Below, in pieces: positions 24,857-32,810 of a stretch of 37,099 nucleotides of DNA. A program made the translations under genes and the position numbers. The stretch spans positions 1 through 37,099 of the forward strand of contig CANPBB010000015.1 in NCBI GenBank assembly GCA_947572235.1, written 5' to 3'. Origin of the DNA: an uncultured Clostridia bacterium (GTDB taxonomy: Bacteria; Bacillota; Clostridia; Oscillospirales; Oscillospiraceae). Position 1 is the stretch's first letter; each line of letters begins with the position of its first letter. The notes beneath the pieces were generated by a model, which worked only from the letters and a program-made list of their open reading frames with translations, was not told the DNA's origin and did not search any database.

Positions 24857-25933
24857 TCAGTTCAGGGTCAAATCGCCCTCCTTGATCCAGCCGATCTTCC
24901 GCAGAAGCTTGCAGAAGATAACGGACAGCGCGGCGGGGAGGATAAAGCACACCAGAAATAGGCCTGCCCAGTGCATAGCCGTTGGGCTAACCGCCGCAGC
25001 ACCCACCTTGCTGACAGCCATCTCGCTGGGGGCAAGCCAGCCGGTCCACACACCGATCTGTCCGCAGAAGCCGCAGGTACCCATGCCGGAGTTGATGGGC
25101 GCGCCGTTCATCTCCAGCTTAAAGAGACAGGTGGCTATGGGTCCGGTGATGGCGGAGGCCAGCGTGGGAGGAATCCAGATCCGGGGGTTCTTTACGATAT
25201 TCGGCATTTGGAGCATGGAGGTGCCCAAGCCTTGGCTCACAAGACCTCCCCAGCGGTTCTCCCGAAAGGACATCACCGCAAAGCCTACCATCTGGGCACA
25301 GCAGCCTGCCACTGCCGCCCCACCGGCCAGCCCCACCAAGCCCAAGGTGTGGCAGATGGCCGCGGAGGAGATGGGAAGCGTCAGGGCAATGCCCACCAGC
25401 ACCGAGACGGCAATGCCCATCCAGAAGGGCTGCAGCATGGTGGTGCGGTTGATCAGGGTGCCGAAGCTGTCCGCCAGAGCGCCGATGGGGGGCGCGATCA
25501 GATAGGCCAGCGCCACACCGGAGAGGATCGTTGCCGAGGGGGTCACCAAGATGTCCACCTTGGTCTCCTTGGAAGCCGCCTTGCCCAGCTCTGCGGCGAT
25601 AATGGCAATGAACAGCACCGCCAAGGGGCCGCCGGCGCCGCCCATGGCGTTGGCCGCCTGTCCCACCGCCGCCAAGGAGAACAGCACCAGAGGCGGGGCT
25701 TGGAGGGCGTAGCCGATGGCGATGGCCATGGCCGGAGCCGACATGGCCTTGGCAAAGGTCCCAACGTCCGTCAGGAAAGGGAGGCCAAGCTGCTGGCCCA
25801 AGGTTTGAATGATGGTGCCGATGAGCAGGGAGCAGAACAGGCCCTGGGCCATGGCCCCCAAGGCGTCTATGCCGTACCGTCTGGCGGAGATGACAATGTT
25901 TTTTCGCTGGAGAAACGTCTGCATTTTGTCCAT
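24857..25933 (-). CDS. PTS_EIIC_2 / PfoR-like polytopic membrane protein
   Basis: A 358-residue membrane protein with about eight to ten helices. It fits the PTS_EIIC_2 family (PF13303), which includes PfoR, the putative regulator of perfringolysin. Helpful motifs are MAQGLFCSLLIGTIIQTLG near the start, GGPLAVLFIAIIAAELGK, KVDILVTPSATIL and the C-terminal INSGMGTCGFCGQIGVW. Relatives lack the usual IIA and IIB partners, and none are encoded here, so sugar phosphotransfer is unproven. The family may be an orphan permease or sensor. The gene has its own promoter and terminator. The start at 25933 follows an AAAGAGAGGG sequence. Confidence 0.8.
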   Translation of the reverse strand: MDKMQTFLQRKNIVISARRYGIDALGAMAQGLFCSLLIGTIIQTLGQQLGLPFLTDVGTFAKAMSAPAMAIAIGYALQAPPLVLFSLAAVGQAANAMGGAGGPLAVLFIAIIAAELGKAASKETKVDILVTPSATILSGVALAYLIAPPIGALADSFGTLINRTTMLQPFWMGIAVSVLVGIALTLPISSAAICHTLGLVGLAGGAAVAGCCAQMVGFAVMSFRENRWGGLVSQGLGTSMLQMPNIVKNPRIWIPPTLASAITGPIATCLFKLEMNGAPINSGMGTCGFCGQIGVWTGWLAPSEMAVSKVGAAAVSPTAMHWAGLFLVCFILPAALSVIFCKLLRKIGWIKEGDLTLN

Positions 25934-25972
25934 GGGAGAATCCCTCTCTTTTCCATTTCTATATAGGTGTCT

Positions 25973-26017
25973 TGACAGGTGTCATATGTATTGTACGGTT
26001 TTTCTCGGATTTGTCAA
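25973..26017 (-). promoter_or_regulatory. Promoter and small palindrome of the PTS_EIIC_2 gene
   Basis: On the minus strand TTGACA (26012-26017) and TACAAT (25990-25995) are spaced by 16 bp. TGACACCTGTCA (25973-25984), a palindrome with 5-bp arms, lies at the expected transcription start and could be an operator. Confidence 0.6.
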
Positions 26018-26032
26018 CCGTGTTTTACGATA

Positions 26033-26060
26033 AAAAGGAGACGGTTTCCCGTCTCCTTTT
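26033..26060 (-). terminator. Terminator after the frameshifted LRR-like gene
   Basis: A 12-bp perfect stem, AAAAGGAGACGG with CCGTCTCCTTTT around TTTC. Read on the minus strand, the hairpin ends in a T run, 14 bp beyond the stop at 26074. Confidence 0.8.
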
Positions 26061-26073
26061 GGGTCGTTTTTTT

Positions 26074-26613
26074 CTACAGCCGCTCCCAGGCCTGATAGTC
26101 CATGACCGCCGTCAGAAGGTCAAGCCTGCCGGCCTTGCGCAGCTGGTTTTCCAGAATGGTGTATCGCCAAGAGCCGGACCGATCCGCGAAGGTCAGATCC
26201 GCCCGCTCCAGCTTGGGCATGGCCGGCAGTGTCCCCGCCAGCTTGGAGCCGGTGATTTTGTCCGCGATCGAGGAGGCTGCTAAACAGCAGATATGTGAGC
26301 GGGTAAGGCTCTCCAAGCCGCTGAGCTTGTGGAGCTCATAGAGCTTTAAGGCATAGAGGCTTGGGAGGGCGGCGCAGTCCACCGGCCCGGAGGGGCAGAG
26401 ACACAGGCGGCTCAGCTGGCGCAGGCCCCTGAAGGAAGAGCTTGGTGACATTGGGGCAGTCGGGGAGGGGGGAGAGGTCGTTTTTCTTGCCGGAGTAGAT
26501 CCGCAGGTCTGTCACCTGCTCCAAGGTCATGCCCCCAAGTCCACAGTGGTCTCCTGCCGCCGGATGTGGATTTCGGCCAAGCCGCCGCTGAAAATGTCCC
26601 GCTCTGTACTCAC
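26074..26613 (-). pseudogene. LRR-like gene with two compensating frameshifts
   Basis: A GTG at 26613, preceded by GAGGAGGG, opens a frame (STERDIFSGGLAEIHIRRQE) that ends in TGA after a run of five G. One extra G would join it to MTLEQVTDLRIYSGKK and PDCPNVTKLFLQ. A second shift, at a run of four G (26426-26429), is needed to reach LRQLSRLCLCPSG through to the end at 26074. The whole span is 540 bases, a multiple of three, so the shifts cancel. The protein would have about 179 residues with irregular LRR-like segments (LPSLYALKLYELHKLSGL, MPKLERADLTF). The function is unknown. Both lesions lie in homopolymers, so sequencing error or phase variation is possible. Confidence 0.6.
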
Positions 26614-26644
26614 AGTCTGCCCTCCTCTGTACGAAATCCTATGC

Positions 26645-28753
26645 TTATTCCGCCTGTCCCTGCTGATACCGCATGAGCACCGCGGCGACCATGGCGCGGG
26701 AGGCAGTGTCGCGGGGGGCCAAGGTGGTGGGGGTGGTGCCGCCGACGAAGCCGTTCTCCACCGCCCAAGCCATGGGGTCGGCGGCGTAGGCGCTCACTTG
26801 GCCGGCATCGGTGAAGGCAGAGAGGTTGGACTGGACAGGCTTCGCTTGGGCGTAGCGGTAGAGGAAGGTAGCCAGCTGCTGGCGGGTGATGCTGGCGTTG
26901 GGGGCAAAGGTGTCAGCGGTCTGACCTTGGACGATGCCGTTTTTGCTGGCCCAGAGCACCGCATCGGTGTACCACTTGCCCGCCGGCACGTCGGTGAAGG
27001 GGGAGGTCCCCTCTACCGCCGGGGAACCGGCCATACGGTAGAGCACCGTTACCAGCATGGCCCGGTTCATGGCCTCACCGGGGCGGAACAGGCCGGCGGA
27101 GCCCTGCATCAGGCCCGTGGCACTGACATAGTTCACCGCCGAGGCATACCACCTGTCACCGGTGACATCCTGATAGCCATAGCTCGTGATCCAGCCCATG
27201 CCCTCGCTGTAGAGGGAGAGATTGGTATCCTCCTCTTGGAGGTAGAAGGCCATCACGTCCTCCAACGGCACGCCCCAATTGATGCGGCTGCGCTCATAGA
27301 GGGAGAAGGCGGCGGGCTTGAGGCCGCTGTTGAGGGCGATGGTATAAGTCTCCTCCGGGTCAAAGGACCGGCCACCCACCGCGGTGACGCTCACGCGGCG
27401 AACAGCGGCGGGCTTCAGCTGGTCGGTATTGGGGTAATAGCCGCCGCTCTCAAATTTCTCCAAGCTGTTCAAGGCAATACTCATTCCCGCCATCTGAGGA
27501 AAGCTGGGGCTTTCCTGGGGGGCGGCGGCAGTCATGGACTCCAAGGCCTCCAAGAGGGCTCTGCCGGTAACTTTGATGGTGCACAGCGTCTCCCCTGGGG
27601 TCAGGGCGGCGGCGATGTCAGCCCGAGAGACCTCCCCGGCGGCAATACCGTCCTGCAGGACACCGCCGGAGAGAAGCACCGCGTCCACGGTATTTTCCTC
27701 CGTCAGACCGGCTCGGCGGCCTGTCCAGACCAGCATGGCGTCGGCCAGCAGGTCGCCCAAGTTGGTCTCGTCCCTCTGGGCCTCCGTCCCGCCTGCAAGG
27801 AGGACGGGAGCGCTGGCGATGTCCTCCTCCTGCCAGCGATCCACCTCGGCGATTACGGCGCTGGCCTTGGCGGCCACCGCCTCGTCAGAGACAGCGATGG
27901 TGTCCAAGGGCAGGGACCGGGCAACGATCTCCCCGTCCATGTACACCGCCACACCCACCTCGGCAAAGCGGCTGCCGGCGGCGGTGAGGGCGGTTTCGCC
28001 CACCATGCAGGTGCCGCCGGTGGCCTTCTTTACCTCCTCCAAGGTGGTATGGGCATGGCCGTCGATCATCAGGTCGATGCCCTCCGCCTGCCTCAAAAGG
28101 CTCAGGGCCCCATCGTCCCCCTGCAGGCCCAGATGGCTCAGGCAGATCACCAGCTCACAGCCGGCCTCCCGCAGGGCGGCAACCTCGTTTTTGGCCGCGC
28201 GAACCAAGGCGCTGCCGGTGAGGAAGGTAAGGCCCTCCCTGGCGCTGGGACTTAGGGTATGGGCAGCCTCCGGGGCGGTGAGGCCGAAAACGCCGATTTT
28301 CAGACCGCCTGGAGCCTCAAAAATCTGATGGGTGGGGAGAATCGGCCCCCCCTTCATCACGCTGGCGGAGAGCAGGGGGAAATTGGACAGATCCATCAGC
28401 GTCTGCAGCTGCTGCTGCTCATAGCAGAGCTCACTCTCCCCCACTGCGGCGGCATCGTAGCCGGCGGCGTTCATCAGCTCCACCGCAGATGCACCGCTGG
28501 AATGGCGGACATAGGGGCTCCCCGAGGCAAAGCCTCCTGTATCCAGAAGCAGCACATAGGCCCCCGCCGCCTCGTAGGTGCTCTTCATGGCGGCAACCTT
28601 GGCGTAGCCCTCTATAGACCCGTGAACATCGCCGGTGTGGATAACCACCACCGCGCCGGTCAGGTCGCCGCCCTCCTCAGCGCTGACGCATAGGGAGAGG
28701 CTAAGGGCCATCGCCAAGGATAGGACTAAGGACAGCGCTCTCTGCTTTCTCAT
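26645..28753 (-). CDS. SLH-anchored 5'-nucleotidase-family protein with degenerate active site
   Basis: A 702-residue exported protein. The signal peptide runs to about residue 25 (CVSAEE). Residues 33-250 form a metallophosphoesterase domain: D42 and H44 (HTGDVHG), H207 (CLSHLGL) and H233/H235 (DGHAHT) are kept. The second metal Asp is Gly74 (DTGG instead of DxGD), and the GNHE motif is G105-E-S-E, which removes the Asn ligand and catalytic His. The 5'-nucleotidase C-terminal domain follows (about 270-470), with LLSGGVLQDGIAAGEV. Three SLH repeats end the protein (from about 525). It is attached to the wall and is probably not a working nucleotidase. AAGGAGGAG precedes the ATG. Confidence 0.9.
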   Translation of the reverse strand: MRKQRALSLVLSLAMALSLSLCVSAEEGGDLTGAVVVIHTGDVHGSIEGYAKVAAMKSTYEAAGAYVLLLDTGGFASGSPYVRHSSGASAVELMNAAGYDAAAVGESELCYEQQQLQTLMDLSNFPLLSASVMKGGPILPTHQIFEAPGGLKIGVFGLTAPEAAHTLSPSAREGLTFLTGSALVRAAKNEVAALREAGCELVICLSHLGLQGDDGALSLLRQAEGIDLMIDGHAHTTLEEVKKATGGTCMVGETALTAAGSRFAEVGVAVYMDGEIVARSLPLDTIAVSDEAVAAKASAVIAEVDRWQEEDIASAPVLLAGGTEAQRDETNLGDLLADAMLVWTGRRAGLTEENTVDAVLLSGGVLQDGIAAGEVSRADIAAALTPGETLCTIKVTGRALLEALESMTAAAPQESPSFPQMAGMSIALNSLEKFESGGYYPNTDQLKPAAVRRVSVTAVGGRSFDPEETYTIALNSGLKPAAFSLYERSRINWGVPLEDVMAFYLQEEDTNLSLYSEGMGWITSYGYQDVTGDRWYASAVNYVSATGLMQGSAGLFRPGEAMNRAMLVTVLYRMAGSPAVEGTSPFTDVPAGKWYTDAVLWASKNGIVQGQTADTFAPNASITRQQLATFLYRYAQAKPVQSNLSAFTDAGQVSAYAADPMAWAVENGFVGGTTPTTLAPRDTASRAMVAAVLMRYQQGQAE

Positions 28754-28792
28754 CTGTGTATCTCCTCCTTGTGTTCTGTAACGATGGACTGT

Positions 28793-28821
28793 ATTATAGC
28801 GCATTTTCCTCCTGTTTTCCA
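28793..28821 (-). promoter_or_regulatory. Promoter of the SLH/5'-nucleotidase-like gene
   Basis: On the minus strand TGGAAA (28816-28821) and TATAAT (28793-28798) are 17 bp apart, about 40 bp before the start codon. Confidence 0.65.
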
Positions 28822-28939
28822 CCTCTTTTTTCAGGAAACCGCAGGATGTCAACGCTGTGCTTGGGTCGTCCCACGGTAAATTCTGGCTGCGGGACGAAAT
28901 TTGTCACCTGTCGGCGAACGATTGGCCATTTGACAGCAG

Positions 28940-28984
28940 ACAAAAACAGACCGACGGATATCCGATCCGTCGGTCTGTTTTTGT
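28940..28984 (-). terminator. Bidirectional terminator after the ABC exporter operon
   Basis: A 20-bp perfect stem (28940-28959 with 28965-28984) has a five-base loop and A/T tracts at both ends. It lies 84 bp beyond the permease stop. A further short inverted repeat (TCGTCCC/GGGACGA, about 28867-28898) lies nearby. Confidence 0.88.
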
Positions 28985-29067
28985 CTTTCCGCTCCCCACT
29001 CTACCGCGTTTGCCGCCTCAGCGGTAAAGCGCCAAAAGTCTGTGCCCCGCAGACTGCATACGAAATC

Positions 29068-29733
29068 CTAAAACTCTTTGCGCCGGTACACCCCGCAGGC
29101 CGCTGCCAGCATAACGAGGAACACCGCGGCGGCGGCGAGGAGTGCCAGCAGCACCGCCAGTGCTATATGCCCCTCCAGCCACAGGCCGAAGGCCTGAAGC
29201 CGCTCTATCGGAAAATCCTCGAGAATCCCCGCCCGGTCCAGCAGATAGAAACCGGCAAAGATGGCCACAAACACAATGAAAAAGTAGGTTCGGGCCTTCT
29301 CCGGGCTGAACTTGATGGCCAAAAAGTATATCACACTGGTGGAGGCAACAACGATGGCAGTTATCAGTCCGGTGGTGGATAGCAGCCCCCCCCAGCTGTG
29401 GGCCAAGGTGCCGTTGACAATCCGGCTGACCACACCCATCACGATGCTGTAGGCCACGGCTATGCCTATATAGAGGAGGCCAACGACAAACTTGGCGGCC
29501 ACGATCTTCCAGTCCTGGATGGGCAGGGTCCGGGCGTACCGATCCCAGCCGCACTGGGTATCCAAGGAGAAGGCGGTGAGGGCATAAAAGCTCATCATCC
29601 AGATGCCGAAGTAAAGGAAGAAGTCATTCTTCATGGCAACGGCCATGAAGCCGTACAGAACCGCCACCAGCAGCAGGTTCTTCTTATAGACCCCCATCAA
29701 TGCACTGAAATCCTTATAAACCAGTCCCCTCAT
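29068..29733 (-). CDS. ABC-2 type transporter permease
   Basis: A 221-residue membrane protein with six likely helices (for example LLLVAVLYGFMAVAMK, FLYFGIWMMSFYALTAF, GLITAIVVASTSVIYFLA, IALAVLLALLAAAAVFLVML). The pattern RTLPIQDWKIVAAKFVVG near residues 68-85 is typical of ABC-2 permeases of the ABC2_membrane_5 type. It forms the channel for the ATPase encoded just upstream, whose stop codon overlaps this ATG (ATGA, 29730-29733). With the GntR gene this is a YtrA-like exporter operon of the kind linked to cell-envelope stress or antibiotic response. The substrate is unknown. Confidence 0.88.
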   Translation of the reverse strand: MRGLVYKDFSALMGVYKKNLLLVAVLYGFMAVAMKNDFFLYFGIWMMSFYALTAFSLDTQCGWDRYARTLPIQDWKIVAAKFVVGLLYIGIAVAYSIVMGVVSRIVNGTLAHSWGGLLSTTGLITAIVVASTSVIYFLAIKFSPEKARTYFFIVFVAIFAGFYLLDRAGILEDFPIERLQAFGLWLEGHIALAVLLALLAAAAVFLVMLAAACGVYRRKEF

Positions 29734-30584
29734 TGAATGTCCCTCCCTGCGATAAACTGCATCATCTCGTCGATCCTCGCTTGGTCCAGCACCGCTCCGG
29801 GCAGGCAGCGGCGGACCTCCTCCGGACTGCGGACCAAGGCGGCGGCGCCCATGGGCCCGCTGTGCCGGGCCAGCACCAGCTCCTTTGGCAGGCGGTCGAT
29901 CTCCCCGGCGGCGCAGCGGAGGATGGCGGTGTCCTCCAGCAGCTCATCCTTGTCCCTCTGGAACAGCAGACGGCCTTGGTGGATGTAGGCAATCTGGTCC
30001 GCCACCCGTTCCAGGTCGGCGGTGATGTGGCTGGAGAGAAGGATACTGTGCGCCTCGTCCTGAATGAACTCCAAAAACAGGTCCAGCAGCTCCCCCCGGA
30101 CCACCGGGTCCAGTCCGCTGGTGGCCTCGTCCAAGACCAGCAGGCGGGGGTGGTGGGACAGGGCGGTGGCCAAGCTCATTTTCATCCGCATACCCCGGCT
30201 GAAATCCTTCACCGGCTTTTTCTCCTCCAGCTCAAAGCGGCGGCAGTAGTCAAAAAACAATCCGCTGTCCCAGTTCCGGTGGATGCCGGACATGATGCGG
30301 CTGATCTGCCGGGCGCTGAGGCCGCCGTAGAAGTAGGCGTCCTCAAACACCACGCCCACCTCTGAGCGGGAGGCCTCCTCAGCGGGGTCGCCCCCCAAAA
30401 GGCGGATGGTCCCGCCGTCGGGACGGATCACGTGCAGAATGGACTTGAGGGTGGTGGTCTTCCCCGCCCCGTTTTCCCCGATCAGACCCACAATGGTCCC
30501 GGCGGGGACTGTCAGATCAACGTTCTCTAAGGCAAAGCCCTTGTAGTGCTTGCAGAGGCCATGGACCTCAATCAGATTTTCCAT
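29730..30584 (-). CDS. ABC transporter ATP-binding protein
   Basis: A 284-residue ATPase. Walker A is GENGAGKTT (36-44), the signature loop is a variant (FSRGMRMKMSLA in place of LSGGQ), and Walker B with the catalytic Glu is LLVLDEATSGLD. The H loop is in ILLSSHITADLERVAD. The FSRGM-type signature is common in exporters of the CcmA/YtrB group. It powers the ABC-2 permease translated from the overlapping gene. It starts 12 bp after the GntR stop, in the same operon. The last 80 residues form a short regulatory tail. Confidence 0.93.
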   Translation of the reverse strand: MENLIEVHGLCKHYKGFALENVDLTVPAGTIVGLIGENGAGKTTTLKSILHVIRPDGGTIRLLGGDPAEEASRSEVGVVFEDAYFYGGLSARQISRIMSGIHRNWDSGLFFDYCRRFELEEKKPVKDFSRGMRMKMSLATALSHHPRLLVLDEATSGLDPVVRGELLDLFLEFIQDEAHSILLSSHITADLERVADQIAYIHQGRLLFQRDKDELLEDTAILRCAAGEIDRLPKELVLARHSGPMGAAALVRSPEEVRRCLPGAVLDQARIDEMMQFIAGRDIQ

Positions 30585-30596
30585 AGTGGTATCTCC

Positions 30597-30980
30597 TTAC
30601 TTGTTGTACTCCCCATCCAAGAGCACCTCCATTGTGTCGCGGACCTCCCCGGCGGACACGCCTCCGGCCCGGGCGGCGTCGATAGCGTTTTGCAGATGTT
30701 CCTCCACCTTCCGCAGAGCCTCCTCCCGATGGATGGCCGGGTCCTGGGCCGCCACGAAGCAGCCCTTGCCAGGCAGAGTGTAGAGAAATCCCGCCTGCTC
30801 CAAGTCCTCATAGGCCCGCTTGGTGGTGATGACGCTGATGCGCAGCTCCTTGGCCAAAAGCCGGATGCTGGGCAGCATCTCCCCCTCCCGCAGCTCCCCG
30901 GTGAGGATCTTATTGCGGATCTGGTCGGTGATCTGGGCGTAGATGGGCACGCCGCTGCTGTTGCTGATGTAAATCTCCAT
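30597..30980 (-). CDS. GntR family regulator (YtrA type)
   Basis: A 127-residue regulator. The winged HTH covers about residues 10-75: VPIYAQITDQIRNKILTGEL, then LPSIRLLAKELRISVITTKR and YEDLEQAGFLYTLPGKG, the GntR signature. The remaining 50 residues are a short helical tail as in the YtrA subfamily, which lacks a large ligand domain. Such proteins repress the ABC exporter operon they begin and are released by cell-wall stress. The start at 30980 is preferred because GAGGT precedes it and MEIYISNSSGVPIY fits the family N-terminus. A start at an upstream in-frame ATG (30992) cannot be excluded. Confidence 0.92.
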   Translation of the reverse strand: MEIYISNSSGVPIYAQITDQIRNKILTGELREGEMLPSIRLLAKELRISVITTKRAYEDLEQAGFLYTLPGKGCFVAAQDPAIHREEALRKVEEHLQNAIDAARAGGVSAGEVRDTMEVLLDGEYNK

Positions 30981-31020
30981 AAGGTACCTCATTTTCGAAC
31001 TGTACATATTCGATAGTTAC

Positions 31021-31049
31021 AGTATATACGCTATATACACAGTTGTCAA
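31021..31049 (-). promoter_or_regulatory. Promoter and GntR operator of the ABC exporter operon
   Basis: On the minus strand TTGACA (31044-31049) and TATACT (31021-31026) are 17 bp apart, a near-perfect sigma-A promoter. The perfect inverted repeat GTATATA-CGC-TATATAC (31022-31038) overlaps the -10 and spacer. It is the expected place for repression by the first gene product. Confidence 0.8.
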
Positions 31050-31090
31050 GGGGTGCGCGAAAATTTTTTTGCCGACAGCTTTGGGAGAAG

Positions 31091-31121
31091 AAAAAGGGCG
31101 CCATCCCGGAGGATGACACCC
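31091..31121 (-). terminator. Terminator after pyruvate kinase
   Basis: On the minus strand an 11-bp stem with two G-U pairs (31111-31121 with 31096-31106) precedes TTTTT. It lies 19 bp beyond the stop. Confidence 0.8.
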
Positions 31122-31139
31122 TGATGACGGTTCTTGACC

Positions 31140-32552
31140 CTATATCTGCTCCACCTTCAAAAGGTTCGTGTTCCCCGAACGGCCATTGGTCACGCCGCCG
31201 GTGATAACGATCTTGTCTCCCTTCTCCAAGTGCAGGACCTCCTTGGCCACCTGCTGGGCGGTATAGAACAGCACATCTGTGGAGGCGAACTCGTCGCACA
31301 TCATCGGTGTGACGCCCCAGCTGAGGGCCAGGAGCCGCCAGGTGCGCTCGTTGGTGGTGAGGCCGATGATATCCACCGGCGGGCGGAAGCGGGAGACCAT
31401 GCGCACAGTCATCCCGGAGAGGGAACAGGCCACAATGGCCTTGGCCCCGATATCCACCGCCACGCCGCAGGTGGCGTGTGAAATGGCGTCCACGGTGTCC
31501 TTGATGGTGAAATCGCTGTTGTTGAGGCGTTTCTTGTAGTTGATGGAGTTCTCCGTCTCCTCGGCAATCCGGGACATGGTGGCCACTGTCTCCGCCGGGT
31601 ATTTGCCCACGGCGGTCTCGCCGGAGAGCATGATGGCGGAGGAGCCGTCGTACACCGCGTTGGCCACATCGGAGATCTCCGCGCGGGTGGGGCGGGCGTT
31701 CTGGATCATGGACTCCAGCATCTCCGTGGCGGTGATCACCCGCTTGCCCAAGAGGCGGCACTTGGTGATCAGCTGCTTCTGGATGGCGGGAAGCTGCTCA
31801 AAGGGCACCTCCACACCCAGATCCCCCCGGCCGATCATGATACCCTCGCAGGCGGCGCAGATGTCCTCGATGTTGTCGATGCCGGACTGGTTCTCAATCT
31901 TGGCGATGAGACCGATGTTCCCCGCGCCGTTCTCATCCAAAAACCGCTGGATGTCCTCCAAGTCCTCCCGGCGGGAGACGAAGGAACAGGCAATGTAGTC
32001 CACGCCGTTGCGGATGCCAAAGAGGATATCCGCCTTGTCCTGCTCGCTGAGGTAGACCTGATTTAAGACCTTGTTGGGAAAGCTCATACTCTTGTTATTG
32101 GAGGTCTCTCCCCCCACCAGAACGCGGCAGATGGCGTCGGTGGCGGTAAGCTCCTCCACCTCAAAGGAGAGGAGTCCGTTGTTGAGGAGGATCTTGTCCC
32201 CCACAGCCAGATCCTGGACCAGTCCCGCGTAGCTGACGGCCACACGGTGCTCATCTCCCACAATCTGCTCGGTGGTGAAGGCGAAGCGGTCCCCCTCGCG
32301 GAGGGTGATCTTCCCGCTCTGGAAGGTGCGGATGCGGTACTCCGGGCCCTTGGTGTCCAGCATGATGGCGATGGGCAGGTGAAGCTTCTCCCGGACCTTC
32401 TTAATAAGATCGACCTTCTGCTGCTGCTCGGGGTGGGTGCCATGGGAGAAGTTCAGACGGGCCACGTTCATGCCCGCCTCACACATGGCGGTAAGGACCT
32501 CCTCCGACTCGCAGGCCGGGCCGATGGTACAGACAATCTTTGTTTTTCTCAT
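31140..32552 (-). CDS. pyk: Pyruvate kinase
   Basis: A 470-residue glycolytic enzyme that transfers phosphate from phosphoenolpyruvate to ADP. The start MRKTKIVCTIGPAC is the family N-terminus. MLDTKGPEYRIR is the phosphate/metal loop, with a Tyr inserted compared with the common GPEIR. LIAKIENQSGIDNIE holds the catalytic Lys and metal ligand Glu, IMIGRGDLGVEVP the metal Asp, and RPTRAEISDVANAVYDGSSA the active-site helix. The C-terminal domain ends in the effector-binding region (VTNGRSGNTNLLKVEQI). There is no extra PEP-utiliser domain, unlike longer Bacillus forms. The start at 32552 follows AAAGGAG. It is monocistronic, with its own promoter and terminator. Confidence 0.97.
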   Translation of the reverse strand: MRKTKIVCTIGPACESEEVLTAMCEAGMNVARLNFSHGTHPEQQQKVDLIKKVREKLHLPIAIMLDTKGPEYRIRTFQSGKITLREGDRFAFTTEQIVGDEHRVAVSYAGLVQDLAVGDKILLNNGLLSFEVEELTATDAICRVLVGGETSNNKSMSFPNKVLNQVYLSEQDKADILFGIRNGVDYIACSFVSRREDLEDIQRFLDENGAGNIGLIAKIENQSGIDNIEDICAACEGIMIGRGDLGVEVPFEQLPAIQKQLITKCRLLGKRVITATEMLESMIQNARPTRAEISDVANAVYDGSSAIMLSGETAVGKYPAETVATMSRIAEETENSINYKKRLNNSDFTIKDTVDAISHATCGVAVDIGAKAIVACSLSGMTVRMVSRFRPPVDIIGLTTNERTWRLLALSWGVTPMMCDEFASTDVLFYTAQQVAKEVLHLEKGDKIVITGGVTNGRSGNTNLLKVEQI

Positions 32553-32594
32553 AGAATCGTCTCCTTTATCACAGTGTCTTTTCCGTAGGCAACC

Positions 32595-32623
32595 ATTATA
32601 GCGGGTCTCCACGGTGTTGTAAA
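32595..32623 (-). promoter_or_regulatory. Promoter of pyk
   Basis: On the minus strand TTTACA (32618-32623) and TATAAT (32595-32600) are 17 bp apart, about 40 bp upstream of the pyk start. Confidence 0.75.
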
Positions 32624-32719
32624 GGCCTATACAGACGGAGAGGGGGAGCTGCCGCTGACAAGGCCCTATAGCTTTCGCCAAGAGGACGGAGGGATATGGA
32701 GGCTTGCCGCAAGTCAGCG

Positions 32720-32747
32720 TTGAAAAAATTCTGCGGCGCGGTATAAT
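32720..32747 (+). promoter_or_regulatory. Promoter of the DUF2461 gene
   Basis: TTGAAA (32720-32725) and TATAAT (32742-32747) are 16 bp apart, followed by a leader of about 55 nt. Confidence 0.7.
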
Positions 32748-32810
32748 AGGGTTGTCCTCCCCCCGGGGCCGCAGCCCCTAAACCTTTCGGAGGACGGCAA
32801 AGGAGCACCT

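Noticed and set aside
26546-28255. A 569-codon plus-strand frame across the 5'-nucleotidase-like gene
   Set aside because: It is antisense to a gene with clear domains, signal peptide, RBS and promoter, and its product has no recognisable motif.
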